Positions 45,496 to 57,611 of a DNA stretch of 64,000 bases are shown piece after piece. Position 1 is the first letter of the stretch; each line of letters starts with the position of its first letter. Under the pieces are notes generated by a model that was not told the origin of the DNA, did no database searches, and was given only the letters and a program-made list of their open reading frames with translations. The stretch covers positions 434,001 through 498,000 of the forward strand of contig NBAY01000006.1 in the NCBI GenBank assembly GCA_002794775.1. The letters run 5' to 3'. The position numbers and the translations under genes were made by a program. This DNA comes from Porodaedalea pini. Lineage: Eukaryota; Basidiomycota; Agaricomycetes; Hymenochaetales; Hymenochaetaceae.

Positions 45496-45898
45496 TGTTG
45501 TTGCTTTAGTATATCCGGTGCTATGCACCCATGTCATGTAGGACGCGGAAAGGAGTGGTCGTTGTAGTCATGTTGCCTACCAAGAATGTTTGTTATTATT
45601 CAGTGTCGAGCTATTCAATCCATGTGCTAGAAAATGCGCTTCGCGAGTGGTTGACTGAGGACTCCGACCACACATGGACAGGTTCGGGCACAACCCTGAC
45701 AGGATGTGAATCCAGAATTATGAGTTTGCGCATTAGAAGCGCGCAATTGTGGAATGATATACTACGAAGTTCTCTAGACTAGGTATATAGTGAAGATGGT
45801 ATGTGTGTACGGTACGGACGCACAGCGTCTATTCGAAATCTAGAATCTTTTCTTTTCCTTCACCCGGACCGCGGATCTATTCAGTGAGAAATCGGCTC

Positions 45899-48501
45899 CT
45901 ATAGACATGGTGGCCCACTCGCTGCTGAGAGCTCCACGCTTTCTCCCTCCGGAGCGGTTGCTACGCGTTCGAAACCAGCACGCGCGAAACCAGCGCCTCG
46001 TAGGCGCGACCCAATAGCGCTGAATGGTGCTGTTCACAAGCATCAGAATTATACATTTGCTCAAGGGAGGGAGGAGAAGGAGCATTGCAGGTACCTAAGA
46101 TGGTCTGTATGCGTGAGGCGCCCTCTGAGTCGGGGCGGCGCGTCAGGTAGTACACTGGTACACCTGCTAGGACGAAAGCTGTTAGGTTTGAATATCGGCA
46201 TGCGACATTCCGGCGCAGGTGAAACACAGCTGAGTAAATAGTAATCATATCTAACAAAGTGAAAGACACGGACCGAGGACAGCGAGCGCTTCTAGCGGCG
46301 CAGCAATGACAGGCATCAACAGCAAGAACAGAGCGACCTGCAAACATTCAGTTAGAGCAAATGAACATGATTAACTGCACAAGAGCACAGTAAGCCTTAC
46401 CGCACAAAATATCAACGGCGTAGTAATCCATGTTTTATAGGGTCTGTTGCAGGATACATGTATGATTAGTACAAAATTCAGAAGAATATAAGAACGCTAA
46501 CCTGGGGAGCTCCGGTTCCTTTATTCGTAATATAATAAGGCCGAGTACTGTTAGGAAATAGAACCTGCAAAGAACAAGGCATGCACGAGCTCTGGAGATC
46601 AGTCATTCAAAAGGAAGCTTCCAAAGACTTACGCCCACGAAGCAACGACGGCGAAGTTGATGAGTCGGCGGAATCCACCCCCAAGAATGATGAAGGCGGC
46701 AGTCGCGGTGGCTTGGAGGAGCATCGCATTAAGCGGCGTCCCGCGCGTGCTATGCAGGCGCCCAAAGGCGCGGGGAAGATAGCCTTCATTCGCGGCGACA
46801 TAGATGAGACGCGCTGAAGTGAAAAATGAACCTATGGGTATGGACATGTGCGAACATCAGGCCATGATAGTGTGGCAGGCAAGAAGAAAAGGCATACCAT
46901 TAAGCGCGCCGAAGCAGGAGATAGAGACCATGAGTGCGAAGAGCGAGCCACCAAATGGTCCGAAGATGACGCGTCCGAAGTCCAACGCGACCGTGTTACT
47001 CAGGCCAACCGTCGCCTAATGAAGGCAAGAAATAAAGAAGGTCAAGACTTACGCTGTGATTGTTCGTATGCAGTAGCAAAGCTGAGCTTACCTTGTCAAG
47101 GACGACAAAATAAGAAACATTAGTGAGAGTAAACAGAATCTGCAGAGACCAAACGGAACAGAAGATCTTAGGTACTTCTCGAATCTAAGGTAGAATGTGG
47201 ATTACGAACGATGACGATAATCATGCTCGAATGGATTGCACGAGGAATATTCTTGTCGGCGTTGCGCATTTCTCCACCAACGTAGTTTGCTTGGTCCCAG
47301 CCGTCAAGAGCCCATAGACCGGAGTATATTGCCAGAGCATAAGCTGATGGGCTAGTGCTTGTTCCATCGAATAAAGGCTCCCGAAAAGATTCTGAAGCGC
47401 GTCCGCGTGCCAGCTGGACTATGCCGAGAACGGCTATAAGGAGCTGAGCATTCATCTCAATAAGCTATACGCCAGCCTAACATGTGGTTACTTGCCAATG
47501 ATGCGACCTGAATAAAAGGAGTGTGTAAGTTTCGGTCGAGAGACAGCTATGCCCAGATACCCACTTTGATAGTAGTAAACACAACCGCCGCGCGCGTGCC
47601 CAGATTCTTTGTCGCGATGCACAAAAAAGTGACAAATGCGACCGCCAGGCAGGCAGTAAGCTTAATGGACCATTGCGGGATAGAGTCGGGTGATGCGTCC
47701 TCTCCAGTCAAATGCCAGAAAAGGCGATTAATATATTCTGCGAAGATGAGTGCAATGACGCCATTGCCTCCTGGCTTTAGAGCAGTGATTGCTGTCCATG
47801 CAAAGAGATACGATACGAGAGGATTGTATGCGTATGCGAGATATGCTTGGGCACCGCCGTTGAGAGGAATGGCTGAGCCGAGCTCAGCAAAGCTGGAGGC
47901 GCCGGTCCAGGCAAGTAGGCCGGACACCAGCCAGACAATCAGACTTGCACCGACGCTATGCGTGTTGGCGACTATGACTCCCGGAGAAGAGCTTCAACTA
48001 CATATCAATGGACTGTTGCGAGTTTACGGCTTGAAACTCACAAGATACCAGAACCAATCTAAGAGTGAGACGGTCACTTTAGTCACGTGATCCATCTATC
48101 ACGACAGAAAATACTTTACCTGGAGCCCAATGATGAGAGCAATACCTGGAGTACGTATAAAGAGATGTGGAAGAGTTGAAATAGTAAGGCTCACCGTTGA
48201 CGAGTCCGATATCCTTCCCTCCGCCATCATTAATGGTACCGTCTGGATTGCTCACGCTCGCACTTAGTGGCAAGAGGTCGTGTTGAAAGTCGAAGCCAGC
48301 CAATGAATATGAGCGTACCCTTGAGCCTATAGGACCCGAGAAGCCGTTTGGCCCATCGCTCAGCTCGAGAGCGCGCAAAGAGTCGTCAGAGTCGTTGGAA
48401 TGGCGTGAGAGCGGCGGTGACGGAGGATACTGCAGCACTGCGCCTCGAGGTGATTTCAAAACATAACCATTTATACTCGATGAAGGTGAAGGGGAGTTCA
48501 T
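45899..48501 (-). CDS. MUP1-like amino-acid (methionine) permease, LAT/APC family
   Basis: Modelled exons, complement(join(45899..46029, 46095..46178, 46274..46337, 46401..46443, 46502..46564, 46633..46831, 46898..47015, 47092..47139, 47210..47443, 47496..47507, 47565..47991, 48042..48058, 48120..48145, 48195..48501)), give 590 residues. Signatures of the L-type amino-acid transporter family and fungal high-affinity methionine permeases: IALIIGLQIGSGIFSSPG, GALNGSFFTSARLIYVAANE, LWALDGWDQANYVGGEM and RPYKTW; about twelve membrane spans after a Ser/Pro-rich cytosolic N-terminus of ~115 residues. A 12-nt exon (47,496-47,507) followed by a GC-AG intron is needed to restore KVASLLLIAVLGIVQLARG. 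The last exon is uncertain: two other frames give different short C-termini ending between 45,840 and 45,963. Confidence 0.9.
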
Positions 48502-48664
48502 CGTCTTGTGCGGTGTTGTGAGCTAGGCAGCAAGTCGCCAGAAGGAAGGTTCGAGGCGGCGACGCCGATCAAGCGTGTACTCTTTGTGCTTATTTACGCG
48601 TGTCGCGTAGAGTTCTTGTCACTGTTGGCAGTGTCGCCCTCGGGCCACCGACGCGAAGACAAGC
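48502..48664. promoter_or_regulatory. Divergent promoter, permease / NUP133
   Basis: 163 bp separate the two start codons on opposite strands, so both promoters and 5' UTRs must overlap or share elements. I see no clear TATA box. Confidence 0.55.
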
Positions 48665-51600
48665 ATGTTTTCACCATCACCACGTCCAGCTGCTCGGGGT
48701 ACAATGGCTATGTCGCCATCCCCGTCGCGGAGGAGACAGCCATCGGGCTCGCGCTTGAATCCACGCGGTGGGCGAGATGCGCGTGCCGCATCAAACTCAC
48801 AAATGTCTGTTGGAAGCGACGCGTCAACGCCTTCCAGACTCTCGAGCGAAATGGACGTCGATGCAGGCGTGTCCTCGCATCACGAAGGAAAGACGCGGTC
48901 AGAAGTCATTTTCGCGCAATCTGCAGAGCAAAAGGTGTCTTTACTTGCACACTTGCCGGTTGAGGTGCTTCAGGTTTTGAGAAACACCGGTGCGTTGTGT
49001 CTTTCTATTCCATGCAACTCTGCCTCAACAATAATCGTTATTCAGATTTTGTCAGCGACTCCTTCAGCGGTGATGTCGATACTCGCAACTCGTTCTGCCT
49101 CATTGCCTCTATCAAAACTTGTTTCGTCTGGAAATACTCTCAACTCTTGCCGGGAGCACCGACATGCTACATCTTCCCATGCCCGAATCGATACTCAGAA
49201 CCTGAAGTTCCGTTTTGCGCACTCATCTCATATGGTCCGTCACGCGAACCGGGCCTCATTTTGCTGTCACCGTATGGCGAGACGCGCTTTTGGGACAGTA
49301 TAGGCCTCGGCCTTACTGGAGGCGAAGCAACAGATGACTCGCTTCTGAACCTCAGATCCGATGAGACTATAACTTCTTTTGTGTATGCCGAAGTGAGCTT
49401 GAGTCTGCCTCTATGCCAGTAGCGAATGCTGACGGAGACTGCATTGTCATTTACCTTCCTTAGCCGCAAAAGTTTATAGCAACTACCTCGAGCGGTCGTC
49501 TAGTCCTATTTTCTGTTACCTCGACTGAAGGACGCTTCCGCATTGCGGCGCATCCATTTAGTCTGACACGCCCGCAGGGCACGATCGAACGGCTGCGCGC
49601 AGGTTTCTGGCGCGAGAGCGCTCCAACATACTCAGGCGGTTGCATCACAGCTGCAACAGTAACGGACATAAATGACGATGGTTTCGAAGTCTGGACATGC
49701 ACGGACATGAAAATAGTCCGCTGGAGCGTCCTTCATAAGGGCTGGGAGCAGGTGCTTTTGTCGATTTTCCGTGCGATTCCATCTGTGATTCTGATGACTG
49801 CATAGTTCGAGGCCGAGGAGGATGTGGCACAGACTCTCGAACAGTCACTATATACTGCCTTCAAACACTTGAAGCCTGAACCAGATCTTGATCTGGAACT
49901 TCTAGACATTTCATTTGACGCGTATGGGTTTCACATTATTTTCTGCTTCTCTATGAACTTGATAGAAGCAAATTATCTATAGACAAGATGACCTCGTTTT
50001 ACTCGCCTCTTTTAATGCAGGACTGGAGGATGAGTCGGGAATGGACACGCGGCCACGTCGATTCTATGTTGTGGTAAGAATGAAAAGAGAAGACAATCTC
50101 GAGGTCGCGGGTATTCGCACCGTGCCTTATCAGACGGTGTGTGACTTTTGGTTTCGAATAATGTTCTCTTACTGAAGTCATTGCTCTTCCAAAGATATCT
50201 TCGGACAAGGCGAATATTCACCCTCGCCTGCGCTTGATGAACGGTGGCCAGCTGTACTGTGTGCAGTTCGGAGACGCTGTCGCGCTTGTAGCAAAAGGTT
50301 CGTCCTTCCACTTGTAGTCGTTTCAGTTCACTATGCTCATAATGACTGAATTCTTTGGCACTAAGACACCGAATACACCAACATTCTTACCCTCAAATCT
50401 CTCCGAGACAGGACCTTCGGCTGCGGCGTTGTGAACAACTCTGCTGAGATGCTCTTCATGAACAGTGATGTCCTCATGCGCGTCGTTGTTGACATTGAGA
50501 AGATAAATAGCTTCAACGTTAAGTATGATGCGTTTCCCGTTGAGCGTCCTTCAACATGCTCACCATGGTCAACTTGCCATTTTTAATGAAGCACGTGGAG
50601 AGGTACTTCTATCAAATCGATCATGACGCAAGCCATCCTATTTGGCGCGAATCCTAAAGTACCCAGTCATCAACTTCTTTGCTTTTGCATCTGACATATT
50701 CAAATCACAGAATCCTCTTCTCTTTACATTCCCACCCGATGTTGATGAGGAAAGTCTAATCTCCGGCGCGGAGCAATTAAGCCGCGCAGTCCTCCTTTCA
50801 GATGTTGAGGTTGTGCGCTCCAATCCGGACCTTACACAACAAATCATAGAACGCAAGGATCGCCTTCGGTTCCTCATTGGTTTCATCAATGAAAATGGAG
50901 TGTTGGGAAAGGTTGGTCGTGATCTTAGTTTTGACTCTCTTGGCGCATAGAGATAATTGAATGTTGTCGAACAGATGTCGCAAACAAGTCGTCAGCGCCT
51001 TGCTACTGACGCTGAAAAACTATACGCTGCACAGCAGCTTTGGGTACTGTATTGTCAGCGTGTAAAGTAAGCGCACCCGTTGTAAATCTAGGTGACAAAC
51101 AAGCTTATTATGGCTAATTATTTAGCGCTGGATATGCTGAACACATTTTACTCGATGCTATTGCTGCGTACATGGAGAAGTCAGATGAGAGGCGTCACGA
51201 AGATATCATGCGCGCTTTCTTCCGCCTGCAGGTATTCTAAAGATTTTAGCTCACAATGACCCCATGTATTTACCCAGACTACCTTTTTCTAGATACGAGA
51301 AATCGGAGGTCTGCTTCCTTATATCAAGCACGTAGTAAGGGAGATAATAAGGAACTACGATCTTGCGGAGTGTAATCCTGATGCTCTGTGTCGAGGCGTG
51401 GACAATCTGCTTGTGAGTTGACCTCGTTCTCATTCAATGGTTTCTCCCATACGAATTCGATTTCATTCATCCAGTGTATTATGCAATCTGCATGGAATTA
51501 TCGCGATACCAACGCGGGCGTATATGGCATAGTGGAGCCGATGTTAGATCCTTGGACAAGCGCGACACCTATCATCGACATCGTTCTTGAGTTCTTCAAT

Positions 51601-53413
51601 CTCTCGGACCAACTTCTCACGGAGACACCATCAGAGGCGGAGGACGATGTAATCCGAGAGACACGGGCGCAGCTGCCTCAGCTTGCTGCGACCGTGTTCC
51701 GCTGTTTCCAAGAACGGCAGGAATGGCTGGAAAGGTGTGTATCTCTATCTCTGTAGAGCCTAAGAAACCATGTGACAACAAACGGCTTGTAGCGCCGTCG
51801 CAGCCGACGAGGTGGGCAACGAAAACGAGAAGCGTGCCTTCCATGAGCGCTTCCAGCAAGTTCGTCCACAAGTACTGCATACTTTATGTGAGTCTCTCCT
51901 ACCGCCATTATATTGCAGCTCACGCAAGTCTTTTGATATTGATTATAGTAATACACGACAAGTCAAAGTACGCATTCCAGCTCGCTGAAGAATATCGTGA
52001 TTTCAGATCCCTCGTGGATCTATGCCACTCCACGCCTCCAATCTACCCGTCCTCATATAATGTGAACGCAGAGCGTATCCGACAGTACATTGAACGGTAT
52101 AAAGAGGAGTTCACGGATGAATTGTACCAATGGTATATCGAGCATGGTATTTTCATTTTTCCACGTCCTGCTGGAAGTAAGTGACTGAAACTGAATATTA
52201 AAGCTGAACTTCGGTGCATGTTCGAGCAAAGTGAGCTATATGGGGAATATATCGATACATTCCTTGCGAAGCATCCACATCCAGGTGTGTCATGGGTGCA
52301 TGACCTTGGCAAGGATAGATGGGGGTCTGCATCGATGACGCTATTAACGCAGGTGGATCGCACCTTGGACCTTGAGACACGCCATGTTAGTAACACTTCT
52401 AATCGATCACTCGTTGACTTCAGTGTGACTGATGGAATTATCAGGTCATGTTGAGCATTGGGAAGCTGGCTCAGATCACGGAGAGCGAGAAGTCATCGGC
52501 ACCTGCAGATACTGCATTAGACGGTTGGTGTTCTTTTCAGTACAGTGTATCAGCTTTTCTGAGTCGATTTCTTGTTCATCAACCAGCTTTCCACGATGGT
52601 CTTGACTACGTGAGCGTACACCAAAAGCTCATAGACGAGCTCCGTGCGCCACTAGTAGGATCGAAAGCGAGGCAGTCTCTTGACAATCAAGTAGACATAA
52701 TACTTAAGGCAGTCGCGCCATCGCTAAAGGTGAAGACGAATCCGGGTTTCCATGCGGAGTTCAGGACGTCTGTAAAAGCACTGCTGCAGAATCATGCACT
52801 GGGTATCGAGGATCTGACTGATGTACTCACGCTGAAAGAGAGCACACTCGATTTTGGGACTGCACTTGAGCTTATCAAGAATGCCAAAGTGAGTTCCGAT
52901 AAATTAGTTGAGAGCTAGACTCATTTAAACCTGCCTTAGAATATACCAGAAGCACGCCAGCTTTCTGCCTTTCGGACTGTGTGGCGGCGCATATACATTC
53001 ACGACGAGTAAGTGGTTCTTTCGTTTTGAAAGGTGGTATTTCTAATAAAACTAAACAGCTGGGCGAGCATAAGCAAAACAGCCAACAAGACGGACTTGCA
53101 ACTTGTCGACAAGTTCCGGAGGACAGCCTTGTACGCGACAGTAAAAGATGCGCTTAGGCGATCCCGCAGCGAGCAAAGCATGACTCCGGATCCCGAAGAT
53201 CAAGTGAACACGCCAAACGTTGTCCTCCCGCTAAACGAGGCAGCACAGTTGCCTGCGCAGGCAGAGCTTGCAAGTCGATGGCCAGGTCACAATGATGAAC
53301 AGCTCGAGGCACTTGTGCGTGACTATGAAAGCGAACGCCAAAGGCTCGAGGCGTTTGACCTTGCACCAGTTGTGGAGCGCGTGAAGGAGCTCGCAGTACA
53401 AGAGCTGGATTAG
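48665..53413 (+). CDS. NUP133: Nucleoporin NUP133
   Basis: Twenty exons (48665..48989, 49046..49392, 49464..49751, 49806..49921, 49983..50136, 50195..50297, 50366..50522, 50592..50658, 50711..50911, 50975..51066, 51126..51231, 51293..51412, 51475..51734, 51793..51887, 51949..52176, 52204..52385, 52445..52523, 52587..52888, 52940..53007, 53059..53413) give 3,645 nt (1,214 residues). A Ser/Pro/Arg-rich start is followed by a beta-propeller-like N-terminal half (FWDSIGLGLTGG, TTSSGRLVLFSVTS) and an alpha-helical C-terminal half. MTQAILFGANPKNPLLF followed by DVDEESLISGAEQLSRAVL is a characteristic Nup133 junction. Nup133 sits at the end of the Y-complex stalk of the nuclear pore. The acceptor of exon 8 is the least certain boundary; all phases close. 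Confidence 0.88.
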
Positions 53414-53576
53414 GACCTGGAGATGGAGGATGTCATGATGGGCATGAATATGTAGTATGTTCCTTGTACAGTTGTTTTGCTTTCCGATGATTTCATTGTG
53501 TGTCCGTCACGATGAGTGTCTCAAGCTGATCGCCGAACATGGAGCTTGTGACCGCAAATTAGGGATAAACTAGGTA

Positions 53577-54319
53577 TTATTTTCGATGCTCGTCATTTGC
53601 TTGAGATGGTACTTGTGGGGGAGAGCGTAGCTGGAACGTCGAATCTCCAAAAATACGCGACCGGAATTGTCGAATGGCTGCACGGGCAGCGAGCATGATA
53701 CCGCCAAAGTTCCTTCTGCTCCAATCATCCGAATATTCCCTCAGCCGTTCCTGCTCTTGCTTGAGCCATTTTCCATAGAACTCAGAAAGTGCGGCCTCGC
53801 GCGCTTCAGGCGGTGCAGACTCAGGTAATGAAGAAAGCACGGCGTGCTTCGCGTCTTCGAAGCGCGTATTGCTCTGCAAAAGGCCTTGAGTTGATTGGGC
53901 ATCGGAGAATAGAGAATGAAACGTACGTCCTTCCAGAATGCATGGTTATACGCATCAAGGCGGTTGCGCTCTACGCGCCATTGGTAGTCGAGAGGGTCGC
54001 CGTCGAACTCGTCCAAGAGGTATGGATGTGTTGGCGACGTACGCGTGCGCCCAACTACGCTTATTTTATCCGAGCCCCCTGCCACACCTGTCTCAGCCTC
54101 TATGTCTCCATCCTTGTCCTTTCCCTTCCTTCTTCTCCCGGACTGAGCAGAATCGACTTCGTCGTAGATGACCGGCCGCAAATTGGAGACTGGGTCAGGC
54201 GGCCCGACGAATGCACGCTGCTGCGGAGACGAGCGCAGACATCGTCGCAAATGAACGCATGGACGACGCCTTGCACGCGTCTGGAGCCGAACGGGAGAGA
54301 AGAGGCGGCGAGAGAGCAT
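53577..54319 (-). CDS. COA8: COA8 (APOPT1)-like mitochondrial cytochrome c oxidase assembly factor
   Basis: Two exons, complement(join(53577..53873, 53927..54319)), give 229 residues. The N-terminus (MLSRRLFSPVRLQTRARRRP) is an Arg-rich mitochondrial presequence. The family core is visible: HPYLLDEFDGDPLDYQWR, NHAFWKDSNTRFEDAK, LSEFYGKWLKQEQERL and YSDDWSRRNFGGIMLAARAA. COA8 proteins act in the matrix and support complex IV biogenesis under oxidative stress. The gene is divergent from the RRM gene and convergent with NUP133. Confidence 0.86.
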
Positions 54320-54404
54320 GGCGTGCGCTGCGCTGAGGAAATGTTGGGCGACTCTTGCATCTTTCGGCTTGAAGAATGTGCTTATATAAGGTCACGGGAC
54401 ATCC
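54320..54404. promoter_or_regulatory. Divergent promoter, COA8 / RRM protein
   Basis: Only 85 bp lie between the two opposed start codons. A TATATAAGG at 54,382-54,390 points toward the RRM gene but is just ~15 bp from its ATG, so transcription may start inside this gap or within the first codons. Confidence 0.55.
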
Positions 54405-55083
54405 ATGGCGCTCAGCAGTGCAGCTGAACTCGCCGTCGACGACGACCAACCGACGATGGAAGAGGGCACCAAAACCAAGAAGACCGTCTTTGTTGGTGGT
54501 ATCGGAGACGATGTAGATGAAGCAGCTATCTACGAGTCGTTTTCAACATTTGGTAAGTTCATTTGAATTCAGCGCCTCCTTTACTTAGCACCTCGTAGGT
54601 GATATCCTGGATGTCCAAATTCCGCCTGCTCAGACGAATACGTACAATCAAGATGCATGTGCGTGAATTTTGGTGCTTTCCGTGGGTCAGCAACTGAATT
54701 GACCCTCCAGCTCAGAAGCACCGCGGCTTTGCATTCGTGACCTACACATCTTCCGGCGACGCACAGGATGCGATAGACAATATGGACATGAATGAACTGC
54801 GTGGACGCGTCTTACGCGTCAATCTCGCTCGACCACAGAAGCTTACTGCTGCAGTCTCAGGAAACAGACCTAGTGCGTTCCCATTCTTTGTTATCGAAGA
54901 CTTGCGCGAATCTAACTTGGTATCAAATTAGTTTGGGAATCAGAGGAGTGGCTCAAACAGTATGCAAAGCCTTTGGCAAGAAGCGGAGGCGTAGGTTCGC
55001 GCGCTGCTATCCGTGCCGGTGCGTCTTCTGCAGAGCCAGAAGAGAAAGCGGAGGATGCTGGAGACGACGCAATGGAGGAATAA
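54405..55083 (+). CDS. PPIE/Cyp33-type RRM RNA-binding protein without cyclophilin domain
   Basis: Four exons, 54405..54552, 54599..54658, 54711..54872 and 54932..55083, give 173 residues. One RRM spans ~27-110 with RNP2 VFVGGI and RNP1 HRGFAFVTY. The region DAIDNMDMNELRGRVLRVNL and the following RPIWESEEWLKQYAKP match the RRM and linker of human cyclophilin E (PPIE/Cyp33), but the protein stops after an Ala/Glu-rich acidic tail where PPIE has its prolyl isomerase. It probably binds RNA in the nucleus, perhaps with spliceosomal partners as PPIE does; the function is inferred. Confidence 0.92.
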
Positions 55084-55968
55084 TATTCAGGACCGATTTC
55101 TCACCTCGCTGGTTGCATCAAGTATTGACCTCTTTGCTTCTCGTCTTGGCTGTCAGTCAACTTTACTTTTCTTCGCCAAAACATAATTCGTGCGAGAGCA
55201 GGAAGAAGGAAGAATACGGCGTTGTTATCCTGAGCCTCTGTTTGCTTACCTGAATTTACGGATATACAGCTGCGTTGCTTTTGTTCAGGCTGTTCCTTGC
55301 CCACGCATTTCAATTTGGAGTGTGTGAAGGTATGGCTAACAAAATCGTTGGAAGAGACCTGAATCGCCTTCGTGACGAAGCGAGGGCGAAGGCCATTCGG
55401 ACAAGGGCTGTAAACCTACAACCAGATTAGCTTCCTCCAATTCGTTCCCTAGCTTCTCCACATGCTTGCTGCAGAATCCTAATTCGCCTTCGGCAATGTT
55501 TCTTATTCTCATCTCCTCTCAAACATTATCTATCTCCATCATCCTGACCCGCGAATCGTCAAAGTGCTTCATACATCTGATGTCCAGTGTAAAGGAAAGG
55601 TCATGTGATATAAACGCGTCGATTCTCGTCTGTTTGAACTCCGAAACGCGTATGCAAGTCACCGGGGCCTGAGTCCAGCCCGCCAGCATGGGTGAAATTT
55701 TTGGCTATGGTTTCTTGACACTGTGAACCTAAATGAGATGCTTATAACTTCTGTGCGTGCTTTTGTTGTGTACGAGTCCAGCGTTAGACTAACTAAAGTC
55801 TGCAGTTTGTAGACTTGAATCAAGTGATGTTTATGACTGCTAACAATGTACCATGACCTTTTACTTCGCTCCACGTGTTTTAGGCACCAACTTATAGTAT
55901 CCTACACGTCGAGCTTATATTAATTTGTGCCCTTCTAATCCTACAAGAAGGGACTTTATATAGCCTTC
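55084..55968. other. Intergenic region between convergent RRM and HTD2-like genes
   Basis: About 880 bp with no gene recognised on either strand. It includes the 3' UTRs of both neighbours. Short ORFs here have no family resemblance. Confidence 0.45.
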
Positions 55969-57060
55969 TTATTTTGGTAGCAAGTCGACTGTTGCTGTCA
56001 TTCCCACGACGCCATCATCATCCTCTATCCACATAGTTGCCTTGTCATAGTCCGCACTAATCTTACCGTGAATATGTTGCCTCCGATCCACGTATACTGG
56101 ATTACGAGCGCGGTATTCAAAATTGTCAATCCGGCCTTTGTATCCGTTATAGAGCAATGCCTCAACGAGCATGATGGCACTGAGCGGGCCATGCACAAGC
56201 AGATCTACATTTTCCCCGTATAAACCGTTAGCTCGACTGCATCTTGAAACCATTGAAGGGCGCGAACCAGGATATCCTTCCTTCACACGGGTATATTCAC
56301 GGTCCAGATGAATCAGGTGCGCATTCCACATCAGCGCGGAGAATCGGAATAAAGTTGTCGCAGTGGGTGTCCACGTGTACGTGAATTGAGGTTTGGGGAA
56401 CCCAGTAACTGTTAAGGATAGTTCAAATACAGCCGTTAAACGTCTGGTAATAAATGTTAACTCACCTTCGCGTATTTTGCCACTAGGGCGCATTTCTTCG
56501 GGAAGATACGCATGCACTCTCTTTTCTTTGATGATTGGAGCGTCGCCGATTCTATGCATGTACTGAATGTCCTTGTGCACGAACACCATTGGCGAGTCCT
56601 TTTCGAAGCCCTTCTTCTCTACCTTTTCAACTGACACCCGAGCGACTGCCTCGCTGCCTATGCGTAGACCCTGGTCACTTCCTAAGGGGAATTGAAATCT
56701 CCCGCCAACCCACATACGACGAGCACCAAAAGGCATCGGAGGACGGAAATCCGTCTCTGTTAGATCTGCTCCGAGCTGCTCTTCAGTCATGCGCGGATGG
56801 AAGAAGGCAAGACAGTGCATGGGAGAAAGAGGTGCATTGTGAGATGGAACATCCGAAGGGTTGCGCGTTGGAATAGTATAATAGAGGTCGCGGACCCTCG
56901 TTCGCGGGATTTCGTCGTCGTACTGGCGTACAGTACCGCGAGTCTGCTTTATCCAGGTATCTAGATTGGCCTCTTGAGCCGCTGATACCGACGAATAAAA
57001 TATCCCAGCGGCCGGCCGCGTAAGATGCACACGTCTTAGATAGCTCGAAATCGCTCGCAT
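55969..57060 (-). CDS. Mitochondrial hydroxyacyl-thioester dehydratase, HTD2-like
   Basis: Two exons, complement(join(55969..56408, 56466..57060)), give 344 residues. The 57-nt intron (GTGAGT...AACAG) is a multiple of three and contains no stop, so an unspliced frame of 363 residues is also open. The N-terminus (MRAISSYLRRVHLTRPAAG) is a mitochondrial presequence. The C-terminal hotdog-fold segment includes VDLLVHGPLSAIMLVEALLY, equivalent to the catalytic helix of R-specific hydratases/HTD2. HTD2 performs the dehydration step of mitochondrial type II fatty-acid synthesis, which supplies octanoate for lipoic acid. A related mesaconyl-C4-CoA hydratase role is the alternative. Confidence 0.82.
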   Translation of the reverse strand: MRAISSYLRRVHLTRPAAGIFYSSVSAAQEANLDTWIKQTRGTVRQYDDEIPRTRVRDLYYTIPTRNPSDVPSHNAPLSPMHCLAFFHPRMTEEQLGADLTETDFRPPMPFGARRMWVGGRFQFPLGSDQGLRIGSEAVARVSVEKVEKKGFEKDSPMVFVHKDIQYMHRIGDAPIIKEKRVHAYLPEEMRPSGKIREGELTFITRRLTAVFELSLTVTGFPKPQFTYTWTPTATTLFRFSALMWNAHLIHLDREYTRVKEGYPGSRPSMVSRCSRANGLYGENVDLLVHGPLSAIMLVEALLYNGYKGRIDNFEYRARNPVYVDRRQHIHGKISADYDKATMWIEDDDGVVGMTATVDLLPK

Positions 57061-57611
57061 ATCAATCGAGAGGCAGACTCAGAGGCGAACCACAGCTCTC
57101 ACGCTGAGATTGCTGTTTGTCAGAAGTCTGGGACCTCGTGACTCTCAAGCATGGTTCTTCTGGTGGAAAGGGATCAAAATTGCAAGATTTCGAAGTGACA
57201 CTTAGCTTTATAGCCCAAAGATAGCGAGGCTCATCGCCATCCTATTTCGAGACCATCGGATCAGAAGAATGTAGCAGATCTAGAGTAAAGCCGAGGGTCG
57301 TGATAGGTGAACACAGAAAAAAATCATGCTTTCACTTGGATTAAATTGAAAAGAAGGTCAAGGTGAGTATTCTCGCAAAAGGAGAACGACTAATCCCGAG
57401 TGGAGAAAGCAGAATGCATTCTAAGATGCAATCGCGTGAAGTATCACAAATCACTTTGATTCAAAGCGCACCAAAGAGTAGCCCCTATCAGTGAGTCTTA
57501 TATAACTAGATGAGAGCATGAGAGCACGGTACGAATCCGGAAGTCTCTCACAGCCTTCTGATTTGGTCTGCTCAGTACTATATAATGGTCTCCATTTTCT
57601 TGCCTCACTCT
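57061..57611. promoter_or_regulatory. Divergent promoter region, HTD2-like / methyltransferase
   Basis: 550 bp between opposed starts. A TATATAA-like sequence at 57,580-57,585 overlaps an in-frame upstream ATG of the methyltransferase (57,585). If that motif is the TATA box, the downstream ATG at 57,612 is the true start. Confidence 0.4.
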
